From Gemmatimonadota bacterium (GTDB lineage Bacteria; JAAXHH01): a DNA stretch of 64,000 bases. A program made the translations under genes and the position numbers. The notes below the pieces were generated by a model. It saw only the letters and a list, made by a program, of their open reading frames with translations, ran no database searches and was not told where the DNA came from. Location: positions 121,553-185,552 of the forward strand of contig VXRC01000017.1 of NCBI GenBank assembly GCA_009838645.1, in the 5' to 3' direction. This document shows, one piece after another, positions 7,699-16,111 of this stretch. How positions within the stretch are numbered: the first letter of the stretch is position 1; the number at the start of each line of letters is the position of its first letter.

Positions 7699-9084
7699 CT
7701 ACCTTCCGTGGCACCGCTTGTACTTCAGGCCGCTTCCGCACGGACAGGGATCGTTTCTCCCCGCCGATTTGAAAGCCTTCTGCCTTCTGAGCTCGGCTTC
7801 CTGCCGGCGGATGTACGTCATCACGTTGGCGGGGGCCCGCCTGTGGCGCAGTTCGTTGGCCATGAACCGCATAGGGCCGTCGATGTGGTGGAAGAAAGCC
7901 TTGTACCCCTCGCACAGGTAGTTCAGGCCCGTTTCGCCGTCGGGCGTCGTGATGATGCGGTTCTTCGGACATCCCCCGTTGCAAATGAACCGCACGTCGC
8001 ATGACATGCAGTACTGCGGCAGCGTGTCCAGCTTGGCCTGCCCGAAGGCCCGTTGCTGCTCGGACAGGACCATCTCCATCATGGGTATCTCGGTGATATT
8101 GCCCAGCAAGTAGTCCGGTTCGACGTAGTGGTCGCAGGCGTAGAGGTCCCCGTTGTGCTCCAGGGCCAGGGCATCGCCGCAGGTCTCCATGAAAATACAC
8201 AGCCCCGCGCTCTGGCCGGACCAGGCGGCGAGCGACACGTCGAAGATCTGCACGTACATTTTCCCCACGTCCCGGCGCACCCATTCGTCGAAAATCCGGT
8301 TCAGGAACCGGCCGTACTGCTTCCCCGTCACCGACCGCTTTGTCACCTCGGTGCCTTCCTGGTACCCGGTGTCGTTGTCCCGCTCCACGATGGGAATGAA
8401 CTGCAGGAACCGCGTCTTCACCACGTCCCGCATGAAGCGGTAGACCTCGAGGGGATGTTCCGCGTTCGCTGCGTGCACCGTGGTCAGGATGTTAAACTCG
8501 ACCTCATGGACCTGCATCATCTCCGCCGCGCCTATCACCGCGTCGAAGGTCGGCTTGCCGCCCTTGTCCACCCGGTAGGCGTCGTGCAACGCTTTGGGGC
8601 CGTCGAGGCTCAGGCCGATCAGGAAGTCGTTTTCGTGGAAGAAACGGCACCAGTCCGCGTCGAGGAGCGTGCCGTTGGTCTGCAGGGAGTTGTAGATACG
8701 CGTGTCGGGTTTCTGGAACTTCTTCTGGAACTCGACGGCCTTTTGGAAGAACTCAAGGCCCATGAGGGTGGGCTCGCCGCCCTGCCAGGCGAAGGTGACT
8801 TCCGGCACCTGCTGGGCTTCGATGTACTGCCTGGTGTATTCCTCGAGCAGGTCGTCGGTCATGCGGAACCCGCTGCCGGGATACAGATCCTCCTTGGCGA
8901 GGAAGTAGCAGTACTTGCAGTCGAGGTTGCAGATGGCCCCCCGGGGTTTCATCATCACGTGAAACGCCGGGACTGGGACCGGATCTCCTCCGGCCGAGGG
9001 CATGGACGATGACGGAGCCGGATCTCCTCCGGCCGAGGGCATGGACGATGACGGGACCGCGGGGGTTGCGTCGACTGGGTTCAC
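7699..9084 (-). CDS. Anaerobic sulfatase-maturating enzyme (radical SAM) with C-terminal SEC-C motif
   Basis: A radical SAM enzyme that oxidises the active-site Cys or Ser of sulfatases to formylglycine. The SAM-binding cluster motif is CNLDCKYC. Downstream cysteine clusters (CMSCDVRFICNGGC) match the SPASM auxiliary iron-sulfur region of anSMEs. The last 20 residues are a SEC-C zinc motif with DPCPCGSG and a final CH pair, an add-on seen in some members. I prefer the GTG at 9084, which has AGGA six nt upstream; an ATG at 9147 in the same frame would overlap the upstream sulfatase. The N-terminus contains a 13-residue repeat of low complexity. It is the last gene of the leftward sulfatase cluster, whose three sulfatases all carry Cys-type motifs that this enzyme could modify. 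Confidence 0.92.
   Translation of the reverse strand: MNPVDATPAVPSSSMPSAGGDPAPSSSMPSAGGDPVPVPAFHVMMKPRGAICNLDCKYCYFLAKEDLYPGSGFRMTDDLLEEYTRQYIEAQQVPEVTFAWQGGEPTLMGLEFFQKAVEFQKKFQKPDTRIYNSLQTNGTLLDADWCRFFHENDFLIGLSLDGPKALHDAYRVDKGGKPTFDAVIGAAEMMQVHEVEFNILTTVHAANAEHPLEVYRFMRDVVKTRFLQFIPIVERDNDTGYQEGTEVTKRSVTGKQYGRFLNRIFDEWVRRDVGKMYVQIFDVSLAAWSGQSAGLCIFMETCGDALALEHNGDLYACDHYVEPDYLLGNITEIPMMEMVLSEQQRAFGQAKLDTLPQYCMSCDVRFICNGGCPKNRIITTPDGETGLNYLCEGYKAFFHHIDGPMRFMANELRHRRAPANVMTYIRRQEAELRRQKAFKSAGRNDPCPCGSGLKYKRCHGR
8979..9056. repeat. 39-bp tandem repeat in the anSME N-terminal coding region
   Basis: Two nearly identical 39-bp units (8979-9017 and 9018-9056) encode a duplicated 13-residue segment PSSSMPSAGGDP plus one residue. 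It precedes the catalytic domain and looks dispensable. Confidence 0.85.
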
Positions 9085-9122
9085 GGTGTTTCCTGGGCCT
9101 TTTCGTTCCTGCGGATTCGGAC

Positions 9123-10649
9123 CTATTTCCGGCCGCGCCGGATCCATAAATCCAGCACGTCGCGGGGATGACCGGGAAACCCCTGCACGCCCCGCGACCG
9201 GTCAAACTGGTAGATACGCGAGGCTTCCCACTTCGAATAGGGAAAGGACCGCAGGCGGTCGCCATCCAGGGCGTCCAAGGCGCCCGGATGCCCGCAAGCC
9301 TGCACGCCGCGCCGGTAAAACTCGTCGGCGACGTCCCGGTCGGACGCGGCCCGGTTCGTTACTTCGGTCGGGTCTTCGGCGGTGTTGAACAGCTGTTCCC
9401 TGGCGCCGTTCGCAAGGTAAATATACTTCCATTCGCCGCTTCGTACCATGATTTTGAACCGATCCGTCCCCGGTTCGCCGTAATACCCGAAGAGGGTTTC
9501 CCTCGGCGCGGCGCCTCCGTCCAGCACGCCGAGCACGTCCACACCGTCGCGAACCTGGGTCCGGCCGGCGGCGTGGGTGGCGATGGCGAAGAGATCGGTC
9601 AGACAGACGAGGTCGTCTCGCCGAACGTCCCGCGGCAGGCGGTCCGGCCAGCTTACCAGGAAGGGCACGCGTGCCGAGACGTCGAAGAAACTCTCCTTCT
9701 GCCACGCGGTATGATCCCCGAGGTGATCGCCGTGGTCTGAGAAGAAGCAGATGAGCGTGTTGTCGGCGTCCTCGCGGGCCTCGACGGCGTCCAGAAGCCG
9801 ACCCAGGCAATCGTCGATATAGGTGATCTCTCCGTAGTAACGAGCCTTGAGGACGCGGGTAAGCGCGTCGTTGACTTCGTCCGCCCAGATAATCCGGTTC
9901 ATGAACGGAATCTGCTCGTCCAGGTGGTCCACGTCCTGGTCGCCGCACACGGGCCCCGGCATGCGGTCGGGGTCGTAGATCCGGTTAAAGGGCACGGGCG
10001 GCGCGAAGGGCGGATGGGGTCCGATGAAGGACACAAAACCGAAATACGGCCGGTCATCGGACGCGCTCAGCGCCTCGATCGCGCGGTCCGCGGCCCAGGA
10101 CTCCACGGTCAGGTGGGCGGGCAGTGGGCTCACCTGGGGCATGTAGTACATTTCGGTCCGCTCCCCCATGAGCGCCTCGATGTAGTCGAAATCCGGATGC
10201 TCGCGGGCGATCCAGCCCGCGTAGGCGTCTCCGCGCCGCTGCTCCTCGCTTCCGTAGAGTTCCTCGCTGTGGAGCTGGGACGCATAACCCACGTCCTCGT
10301 TCCACGGGAAGGTGTGGAACTTCCCCACGCCAAAGGTCCGGTAGCCCGTTGCAGACATTGTACGGGCAAGATAGTCCCCGCACCGGCCTTCGAGCGTACC
10401 GGCCTGGTCCGGAACGGGTTCGGACCGGCCGTTGCTGAATACGCGGGTCGTGGGCGGATCGCATCCCGTGCGGATGGTCGTCCGGGCCGCCACGCAGACG
10501 GGACAGGTCGAGTAGCCCTGGGTAAACGACACGCCCCGGCGCACGAGGCGGTCCATGTTGGGCGTGTGGATGATGTCGTTGCCCAGTGCGGCGATCGTGT
10601 CGAAGCGCTGCTGGTCCGTCATGACGAAGAGGATGTTGGGACGAGTCAT
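9123..10649 (-). CDS. Sulfatase (type I, Cys active site)
   Basis: A 508-residue alkaline-phosphatase-superfamily sulfatase. The N-terminal metal site reads NILFVMTDQQR. The modification motif is C52-V-A-A-R56, a CxAxR form, in a context (YSTCPVCVAARTTIRTG) typical of this class; Cys52 must become formylglycine. The later FFSDHGDHLGDH segment supplies further calcium ligands. The start at ATG 10649 is fixed by AGGAG 8 nt upstream. Its ATG also overlaps the TGA of the upstream barrel gene by 4 nt, indicating translational coupling. No signal peptide is evident, so it is probably cytoplasmic and acts on imported sulfate esters. It is the third sulfatase of the cluster, directly followed by its maturase. 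Confidence 0.92.
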   Translation of the reverse strand: MTRPNILFVMTDQQRFDTIAALGNDIIHTPNMDRLVRRGVSFTQGYSTCPVCVAARTTIRTGCDPPTTRVFSNGRSEPVPDQAGTLEGRCGDYLARTMSATGYRTFGVGKFHTFPWNEDVGYASQLHSEELYGSEEQRRGDAYAGWIAREHPDFDYIEALMGERTEMYYMPQVSPLPAHLTVESWAADRAIEALSASDDRPYFGFVSFIGPHPPFAPPVPFNRIYDPDRMPGPVCGDQDVDHLDEQIPFMNRIIWADEVNDALTRVLKARYYGEITYIDDCLGRLLDAVEAREDADNTLICFFSDHGDHLGDHTAWQKESFFDVSARVPFLVSWPDRLPRDVRRDDLVCLTDLFAIATHAAGRTQVRDGVDVLGVLDGGAAPRETLFGYYGEPGTDRFKIMVRSGEWKYIYLANGAREQLFNTAEDPTEVTNRAASDRDVADEFYRRGVQACGHPGALDALDGDRLRSFPYSKWEASRIYQFDRSRGVQGFPGHPRDVLDLWIRRGRK

Positions 10650-12061
10650 CGGGTTTTCTCCTGTCGTGCCTGCCGCCAGATGCGCCCCACCGCGTCCAGC
10701 TTCTCGTCGCTCAGGTACCCGTACCGATTGATCCACACCCCGTCGGCCGGACTTTCCGCCACCACCCGGAAACGCCGGACGAAATCGTGGTGGGGACCGT
10801 AACCATGCATGAGCGGCGTGACGAGCGCGCGCCCGTTCACCTCCGCGCAGACCTGCTTGATCCGCCGCCGCTGGGCGTCATCGGGGATCGGATGGGACTC
10901 GTCGGGACCGGGATACCCGTAATCCTCGATCCGAGTGGCCGTGATTTCGTCTCCGAGGTCGAAGAGATGGGCGAGCGACCGCACCAGGAGCCGTTCGTCA
11001 AGGCCGGGATTGTGTTCCAGCAGCACCTTTCCCCAGAACTCCACCATCACCGACCAGTGCATGGTATACAACTTGGGGGAAACGGCATCGCAGATCTCCG
11101 GCGCCCCGCGGAAATCGAAGCCGGTCCACAGGGTGAGGGGCGTCATGAAGGCGTTGGCTGAAAGTTCCATATCGGGACCGCCGTGCGCCGTGATCACGGA
11201 CCTCCAGTGCTGCAGGAGGTCGTTGGACAGGGCGGATTTCAGGCGCAGCCATTCCACGATGCCGGGACAGGACTGGAAGATGTCGGCCAGTGTCGCCACG
11301 CCCCGGCCGGACCCGCTGAAGTCGAGCAGATCCCGGTTTTCCAGCCGTCCGTGCAGGTAGTCGTAGGTCGCCCGCACTTCCCGGTGGATGGCCTCGTAGT
11401 CGAACCGGTTGGCTGCGGCCCATCGCGCCACCTGGGGATTGAAATCCTGGAAGGCCTCGTCCAGTTTGTAACAAGGGTATTCGGGCCAGTCCGGCCGAAT
11501 GCCGGTTACGCGGGGATACTGTTCGAGCAGGTCCCGCACATAGGCGGCGATGTAGGCCCGGATCGCCTCGCTGGCCAGGCAGCCCGTGTCGGCCATGCGG
11601 TCCGGCAACTCCCCGTCCGGCCGCCTCGGCCGGTCATCGTCCGACAGTCCCGGCGGCGTCGCGCCGCTCAATTGCAGATAGACCTTGAGCCCGCGGTCCA
11701 GCGCCGCGTCTATGAACCGTTCGATCAGGTCGCCGTGGGCGTCCGTCAGTTCGTTGGGTTCACGGGGCTTGTACGGGGTATCGGCATAGTACGACCTGCG
11801 GGGCCGGTAACTCGGCGCGCTCCGCACCCAAAGCGAACGCCGGCCCCACAGCGTTCGATCGAAGAGGCGGGGACTGCTGCCGGCGTCGCTGGGCGGCTGA
11901 AAGGAACCGACGCCCTCCTCGGACGGCGTGGTCACCGTGGGATTCAACGCCACGGCCGTGGCGCCCGCCCGGTCCACCAGGTTGTCCAGCACGGCCTCCA
12001 CCCCTTCGTTCAAGATGAAATCCGCCAGGACGGTGATGCCCAGTAATCGCTTTTCAGTCAT
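10646..12061 (-). CDS. Uncharacterised barrel-type protein, glycoside-hydrolase-like
   Basis: A 471-residue protein that I cannot assign to a named family. It alternates predicted strands and helices in the manner of a (beta/alpha)8 barrel. An early strand is LLGITVLADFIL, followed by GLKVYLQLSG and a strand with acidic residues at its end, GIRPDWPEYP. Later come YTMHWSVMVEFW and a C-terminal ALVTPLMHGYG. The aromatic and acidic residues at strand ends suggest a carbohydrate-binding or hydrolytic site, but catalytic residues cannot be fixed by eye. No signal peptide is visible. Its start overlaps the end of the preceding sulfatase by 8 nt, and its end overlaps the next sulfatase by 4 nt. It is therefore translated as part of the sulfatase operon and probably handles the same substrate. 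Confidence 0.6.
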   Translation of the reverse strand: MTEKRLLGITVLADFILNEGVEAVLDNLVDRAGATAVALNPTVTTPSEEGVGSFQPPSDAGSSPRLFDRTLWGRRSLWVRSAPSYRPRRSYYADTPYKPREPNELTDAHGDLIERFIDAALDRGLKVYLQLSGATPPGLSDDDRPRRPDGELPDRMADTGCLASEAIRAYIAAYVRDLLEQYPRVTGIRPDWPEYPCYKLDEAFQDFNPQVARWAAANRFDYEAIHREVRATYDYLHGRLENRDLLDFSGSGRGVATLADIFQSCPGIVEWLRLKSALSNDLLQHWRSVITAHGGPDMELSANAFMTPLTLWTGFDFRGAPEICDAVSPKLYTMHWSVMVEFWGKVLLEHNPGLDERLLVRSLAHLFDLGDEITATRIEDYGYPGPDESHPIPDDAQRRRIKQVCAEVNGRALVTPLMHGYGPHHDFVRRFRVVAESPADGVWINRYGYLSDEKLDAVGRIWRQARQEKTR

Positions 12062-13421
12062 CGGTCACCGGTGGGTCGGCGGACGCCATGGACTCGAGTT
12101 GCAACTCGATGAACCGGTCCGCCCGGCCGTCCTCCGCTTCGGGATCGCAGATCGACCTGAGTTCCCTTTCCAGGTTGGCAGCGACCGCCGGATGCGCTTC
12201 ATGCACGTTCTGAAGCTCATCGGGGTCTCTATCCAGGTCGAACAACTGGTGGGGCGCTCCGACGTGATGGATGTATTTCCACTTTCCTTTCCGGATCATG
12301 AAAGCGCTGTGCCGGACTCCGTGGCCATGGTATTCAGAGAACACTACGCGCTGTTCATTGGCCGCGGGCAGGCGTTGCAGCGGAGTACCTGCCCAGTCTA
12401 CCGGCCGTTCGGCGCCGGTGGACGCGAAAAGGCTCGCCTGGACGTCGTGGAGGTCCACGGGCGTCGATACCCGCGACCCGGTGGAGAAATCGGGCCCCGC
12501 CGCGATGCAGGGAATGCGGCTTGCGTCTTCGTAGAGGGAGCATTTCCACCACATGCCGAACTTCCCGAGCATCTCCCCGTGGTCCGATGTGTAGATGACG
12601 TTGGTATCGTCGTACAGCCCCGCTGCCTGCAGCGCCTCGACCAGGCGCGCCAGTTGCCGGTCCACGAAGGTCACGCAGGCAAGATAACCCCTCCGCTGGC
12701 CCCGTGCCTGGTCCTCGGTGAACCGGTCCGTCTGGAAATGTTCGCGCACTTCACGGGCCCGGGGGTGGGCGGCCGTTTCCTCTTCGACCCCGAATGCCGG
12801 AAGATCGCCACCCTGGGGATAAAGATCCCACAGTTCCTGCGAGGTGTAGTGGGGAAAATGGGGATGGATGATGTTTACCGTGAGCGTCCAGGGCATTCCC
12901 AGCGAAGGCGCGACCTGCGTCAGCCAGTCTATGGCGGCGTCGACGCGTTCCTGGTCGAGCCGCAGGTGCGACTCCTTTATACCGAACTGCGCGGCCCGTT
13001 CCGCGGCGGCCTGTCGAATCCGGAAAGGCCGGCGGCCGATTTCCGGGTCGCCCGCACCTTGTTCCCTGCCGCCGAGGCGCACCTCGCTGAATCCCAGGTC
13101 GCCGCTCGGTGCGAAGACGTGCGTTTTGCCCATATGCACGGAATACACGCCCTGTTCCGACAGGACTCCCCCGTAAGTGAGTCTGTCCGGTTCGACGCCG
13201 AGGATGCAGTTGGAATAGGCCTGGATCTCGTGCACCCTGCGCCCAGACACGAAGGCGGACCGGCTGGGTACGCACAGGGGCGAGGGGCAGTAGGCGCTAT
13301 CGTAGACGACGCCGTTTCGGGCGAGTCGGTCCATGGCCAGCGTCTGGACGAAGGGATGGCCGTAGACCGAGGAATAGAAGGGGTTGTGTTCGTCGGAGAT
13401 GAGCAGGAGGGCATTGGCCAT
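12054..13421 (-). CDS. Sulfatase (type I, Cys active site)
   Basis: A 455-residue sulfatase with the canonical modification motif C50-V-P-S-R54 in the context PSPLCVPSRSAFVSGR. Metal-site residues are seen in LLISDEHNP near the N-terminus and VIYTSDHGEMLG in the second half. There is no signal peptide. It differs clearly from the other two sulfatases of the cluster in length and sequence, so the three probably cleave different linkages. It follows the PhyH gene by 9 nt and overlaps the barrel-protein gene by 8 nt. The gene ends VTDD. Confidence 0.92.
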   Translation of the reverse strand: MANALLLISDEHNPFYSSVYGHPFVQTLAMDRLARNGVVYDSAYCPSPLCVPSRSAFVSGRRVHEIQAYSNCILGVEPDRLTYGGVLSEQGVYSVHMGKTHVFAPSGDLGFSEVRLGGREQGAGDPEIGRRPFRIRQAAAERAAQFGIKESHLRLDQERVDAAIDWLTQVAPSLGMPWTLTVNIIHPHFPHYTSQELWDLYPQGGDLPAFGVEEETAAHPRAREVREHFQTDRFTEDQARGQRRGYLACVTFVDRQLARLVEALQAAGLYDDTNVIYTSDHGEMLGKFGMWWKCSLYEDASRIPCIAAGPDFSTGSRVSTPVDLHDVQASLFASTGAERPVDWAGTPLQRLPAANEQRVVFSEYHGHGVRHSAFMIRKGKWKYIHHVGAPHQLFDLDRDPDELQNVHEAHPAVAANLERELRSICDPEAEDGRADRFIELQLESMASADPPVTDD

Positions 13422-13430
13422 GCGCAGGTC

Positions 13431-14255
13431 TCATTTCTCGGCGAGGAACGCCTTGAGCGGCACGTCCTCGTCTTCCGGCAGATAGTAGCTGAGGGCGTCT
13501 CCTACCTCGCCGATCAGTTGTTTCTGCAATGGCGAACAGCGATCCACGAGGGATTTCGGCATCTGGATGTAATCCATGGGCTTGACCCAGCGGTACGCGT
13601 AGCCCATGAAGATGGTCCGGCGGTCGTGGCCGCACCAGTTGGCGCCGATGCTGTGAAAAGTCCGCTGTTCGAACATGAAGGCGCTGCCGGCGGGCAGGTT
13701 CATCTGGATCGCGCCGTAGGGCCAGCCCGTCGCCGGGTCCGTCGGAGGCTGTCCGGTGATACGGTTGCTGCCGGGCACCAGGGAGGTGGCCCCGGAAGCG
13801 GGACCGGTCTGGTCGCTGAGCACGTAGGCGATCTTCAACAGGATCCGAGGATGGGGCTCCTGCATTTCCACGAAGGACGTCCCGCCGTCCCGGTGCATGC
13901 CGTGACCGCGCTTCGCCTTCTCCGTGGGCTCTTCCCCCGAGGGCAGCACGATGAGATGGGAGGTGATCATCTGGATGTTCCAGTTCAGCGCGCCCCAGGC
14001 CAGGGGGACGGTCGACGGCCAGTCCAGCAACTGCAGGAAGTCGTCGTGGGCCACGATGCAATTGCGGAGGTTCAGGTCGCCGTTTTTCCCCAGCGTGCCT
14101 TCTTTCCGGTGCCGTTCGTGCACTTCGTCAATGGCCTCGTTCAATTCGGCGACGACCGCGGGAGGCAGCGCGTCTTCAATGACCAGGTAGCCGTACTGGT
14201 CGAAGTGTTCCCGCTGCGCATCGGTCATCTCGGTGTACTGGTGTCCGTTATCCAT
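13431..14255 (-). CDS. Phytanoyl-CoA dioxygenase (PhyH) family protein
   Basis: A putative Fe(II)/2-oxoglutarate dioxygenase of 274 residues. The iron ligands are visible as HRD in HGMHRDGGTSF and the distal His in QRTFHSIGANW, with the nearby arginine in DRRTIFMGYAYRW. I chose the ATG at 14255, with AAGGAT 11 nt upstream, because a longer open frame would overlap the end of the preceding solute-binding protein gene. It lies 47 nt after that gene and 9 nt before a sulfatase gene, so it belongs to the sulfatase operon. In this context it may oxidise an alkyl or sugar moiety, or cleave an alkyl sulfate oxidatively as some related dioxygenases do; this is inference. Confidence 0.85.
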   Translation of the reverse strand: MDNGHQYTEMTDAQREHFDQYGYLVIEDALPPAVVAELNEAIDEVHERHRKEGTLGKNGDLNLRNCIVAHDDFLQLLDWPSTVPLAWGALNWNIQMITSHLIVLPSGEEPTEKAKRGHGMHRDGGTSFVEMQEPHPRILLKIAYVLSDQTGPASGATSLVPGSNRITGQPPTDPATGWPYGAIQMNLPAGSAFMFEQRTFHSIGANWCGHDRRTIFMGYAYRWVKPMDYIQMPKSLVDRCSPLQKQLIGEVGDALSYYLPEDEDVPLKAFLAEK

Positions 14256-14302
14256 GTCAGTAGTCGATCCTTCGGTCAAAGCGCGCATATCGCCCGGGCG
14301 CT

Positions 14303-16099
14303 TCAATAGTCGACTCGCCGGCCGCTGTCCACGGCCTCTTGGCCGATGTAGAGGTCGTAGTACGTGTTCGCGTTCCGGTAATTGGGGAAGTTGCCCCACC
14401 GGTCTTCCCGGAACCCCTTCAGCCAGGGCTTGCGTAACTGGTAGGTCTTGACATGCCACAGGAAGACGGCCGCGGCCTCGGAGGCGAGAATCGCCTCGGC
14501 CTCGTCGTACATCGCCAGGCGTGCCTCGTGGTTCAGGTCTCCGGCGGCCGCGTCGATCAGACGGTCGAATTCCGGATTCAGCCAGTCGTGGCGCGTGTAA
14601 CCTTTGGGCTGTGAACGCCAGATGATGCCCAGCATGCTGTGGGGATCGGGAAAGTCGTAGTTGAACCCGATTATGCTCATGGGAAACTCCCAGTTGTACA
14701 TAGCCGACCGGTACGCCGCGCCTTCCGTGTTCCGGATATCGATCTGGATATTCAGGTTCTCCTTGAGCATCTCCTGGATCGCCTGGGACGCCTGGCTGAT
14801 GGCGGAAGCGGGGGTGGCGTCGGCGAGCCAGAGATCCATCCGCGGGAAACCCCTGCCGTCCGGATAGCCGGCTTCGGCGAGCAGCTGGCGGGCGCGGTCC
14901 ACGTCGAACCGCTGGTGGTCCCTGTACTTGTCACCCACGTAGCCGGGGAAATGAAGCGGCAGCATGGTGTAGGCGGGGATCATCATGCCCTGTAGAATCG
15001 TCTCGTTCAGCGACACCTGGTCGATGGCGTGGGCGAAGGCCTGGCGGACCTTGAGGTTGTCGAAAGGGGGTTCACGTGTCCGGAAGAACAGGTAGATCGT
15101 CGTGAACTGGTCATAGGACCACGCCGGTTCGTTCCACTCCGGGTCGTCGCGCAGGCCGCCGTAGACCATTGGGCTGACGTCGATCACGTCGATCTCGTCG
15201 TTTTCGTAGGGCAGCAACCCCATGTCGTTCGCCGCGCTGGCCGATCCGACCATGGCGTTGAATATGCGGACGATCTGGCGGAGATGGCCGGGATTAGACC
15301 CGGTGTAATGGGGATTCAGGCCGAAAGTCATGTACTGGCCCGTTTTCCACGTCTCGAGCTGGAAGGGTCCGTTGGTCAGGCAGGTGCCGGCAAGCGCCCA
15401 CTGGTCCCCGTATTTCTCCACCTGCCAGGGCGGGACGGGCGCGGAAGTGAGGTAGGCGGTGATATGGGGCAGGAAGGCACAGGACTGCTCCGTCTCGATG
15501 ACCAGTGTATAGTCGTCCAGGGCCCGGACGCCCACGGTGTCCACATCGTCCGTTTCCCGCTGGTTGTAGGCCCGGGCGCCCTTGATGTCGTAATAGAGAA
15601 AGGCGTAGACGTTGCCCGCGTTGGGATGGAGGAACCGCTTGAAGGTGTATTCGAAATCATGGGCCGTGACGGGCCGGCCGTCGCTCCAACGGCCGGCCCG
15701 GCGCAGGTGAAAGGTCCAGGTCTTGCCGTCCTCGGAGGGTTCCCACGATTGCGCCGCGCCGGGGAGAAGTTCCCCGTTCACTCCGAACATGACGAGACGC
15801 TCGAAGTGGAATTCGCTTCCGCCCGCCACGTAGATCGAGACGCCCTGGTCCATGCTCTTGGGTTCCGCGGCCATGTACCGGAACACCTGGTACTCGAGGG
15901 GCGCGGCGTCATCGGGCAGACGCTCCATCAGCGCGGCGTGGGCCGCCTCCTTCATTTCCGCGGTCTGGCCGAAGAACAGTACGGGGGCGCTTTCATCGGG
16001 ATCGTCCGGCGCCGGCTGGCCGCCGCAGTTCACTGACCACAGCGCGAAGGCGAGCAGGAGCGTCGCCGGGAAACGTCGCGGGATTCGAGTCTTTTTCAT
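14303..16099 (-). CDS. Extracellular solute-binding protein, family 5 (oligopeptide/nickel type)
   Basis: A 598-residue periplasmic or lipid-anchored binding protein of the DppA/OppA class. The N-terminus has a signal peptide ending in SVNCGG, a plausible but imperfect lipobox. Family hallmarks include WTFHLRRAGRWSDGRPVTA and FAHAIDQ, and the C-terminal region describing bound-ligand contacts (YDFPDPHSMLG). It is closely related to the protein at 26530-28191, sharing DAAPLE/DRQVFR and the GRPVTAHDFEY segment. No permease or ATPase gene is near, so it must feed a transporter encoded elsewhere or act as a sensor. It follows the upstream sulfatase by 12 nt and is part of the sulfatase cluster. 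Confidence 0.88.
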   Translation of the reverse strand: MKKTRIPRRFPATLLLAFALWSVNCGGQPAPDDPDESAPVLFFGQTAEMKEAAHAALMERLPDDAAPLEYQVFRYMAAEPKSMDQGVSIYVAGGSEFHFERLVMFGVNGELLPGAAQSWEPSEDGKTWTFHLRRAGRWSDGRPVTAHDFEYTFKRFLHPNAGNVYAFLYYDIKGARAYNQRETDDVDTVGVRALDDYTLVIETEQSCAFLPHITAYLTSAPVPPWQVEKYGDQWALAGTCLTNGPFQLETWKTGQYMTFGLNPHYTGSNPGHLRQIVRIFNAMVGSASAANDMGLLPYENDEIDVIDVSPMVYGGLRDDPEWNEPAWSYDQFTTIYLFFRTREPPFDNLKVRQAFAHAIDQVSLNETILQGMMIPAYTMLPLHFPGYVGDKYRDHQRFDVDRARQLLAEAGYPDGRGFPRMDLWLADATPASAISQASQAIQEMLKENLNIQIDIRNTEGAAYRSAMYNWEFPMSIIGFNYDFPDPHSMLGIIWRSQPKGYTRHDWLNPEFDRLIDAAAGDLNHEARLAMYDEAEAILASEAAAVFLWHVKTYQLRKPWLKGFREDRWGNFPNYRNANTYYDLYIGQEAVDSGRRVDY

Positions 16100-16111
16100 G
16101 ATCCTGCCATC

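Noticed and set aside
11928..14309. Very long rightward open frame antisense to a sulfatase and a PhyH gene
   Set aside because: It lies opposite coding regions with clear catalytic motifs. GC-rich third positions create long antisense frames throughout the window.
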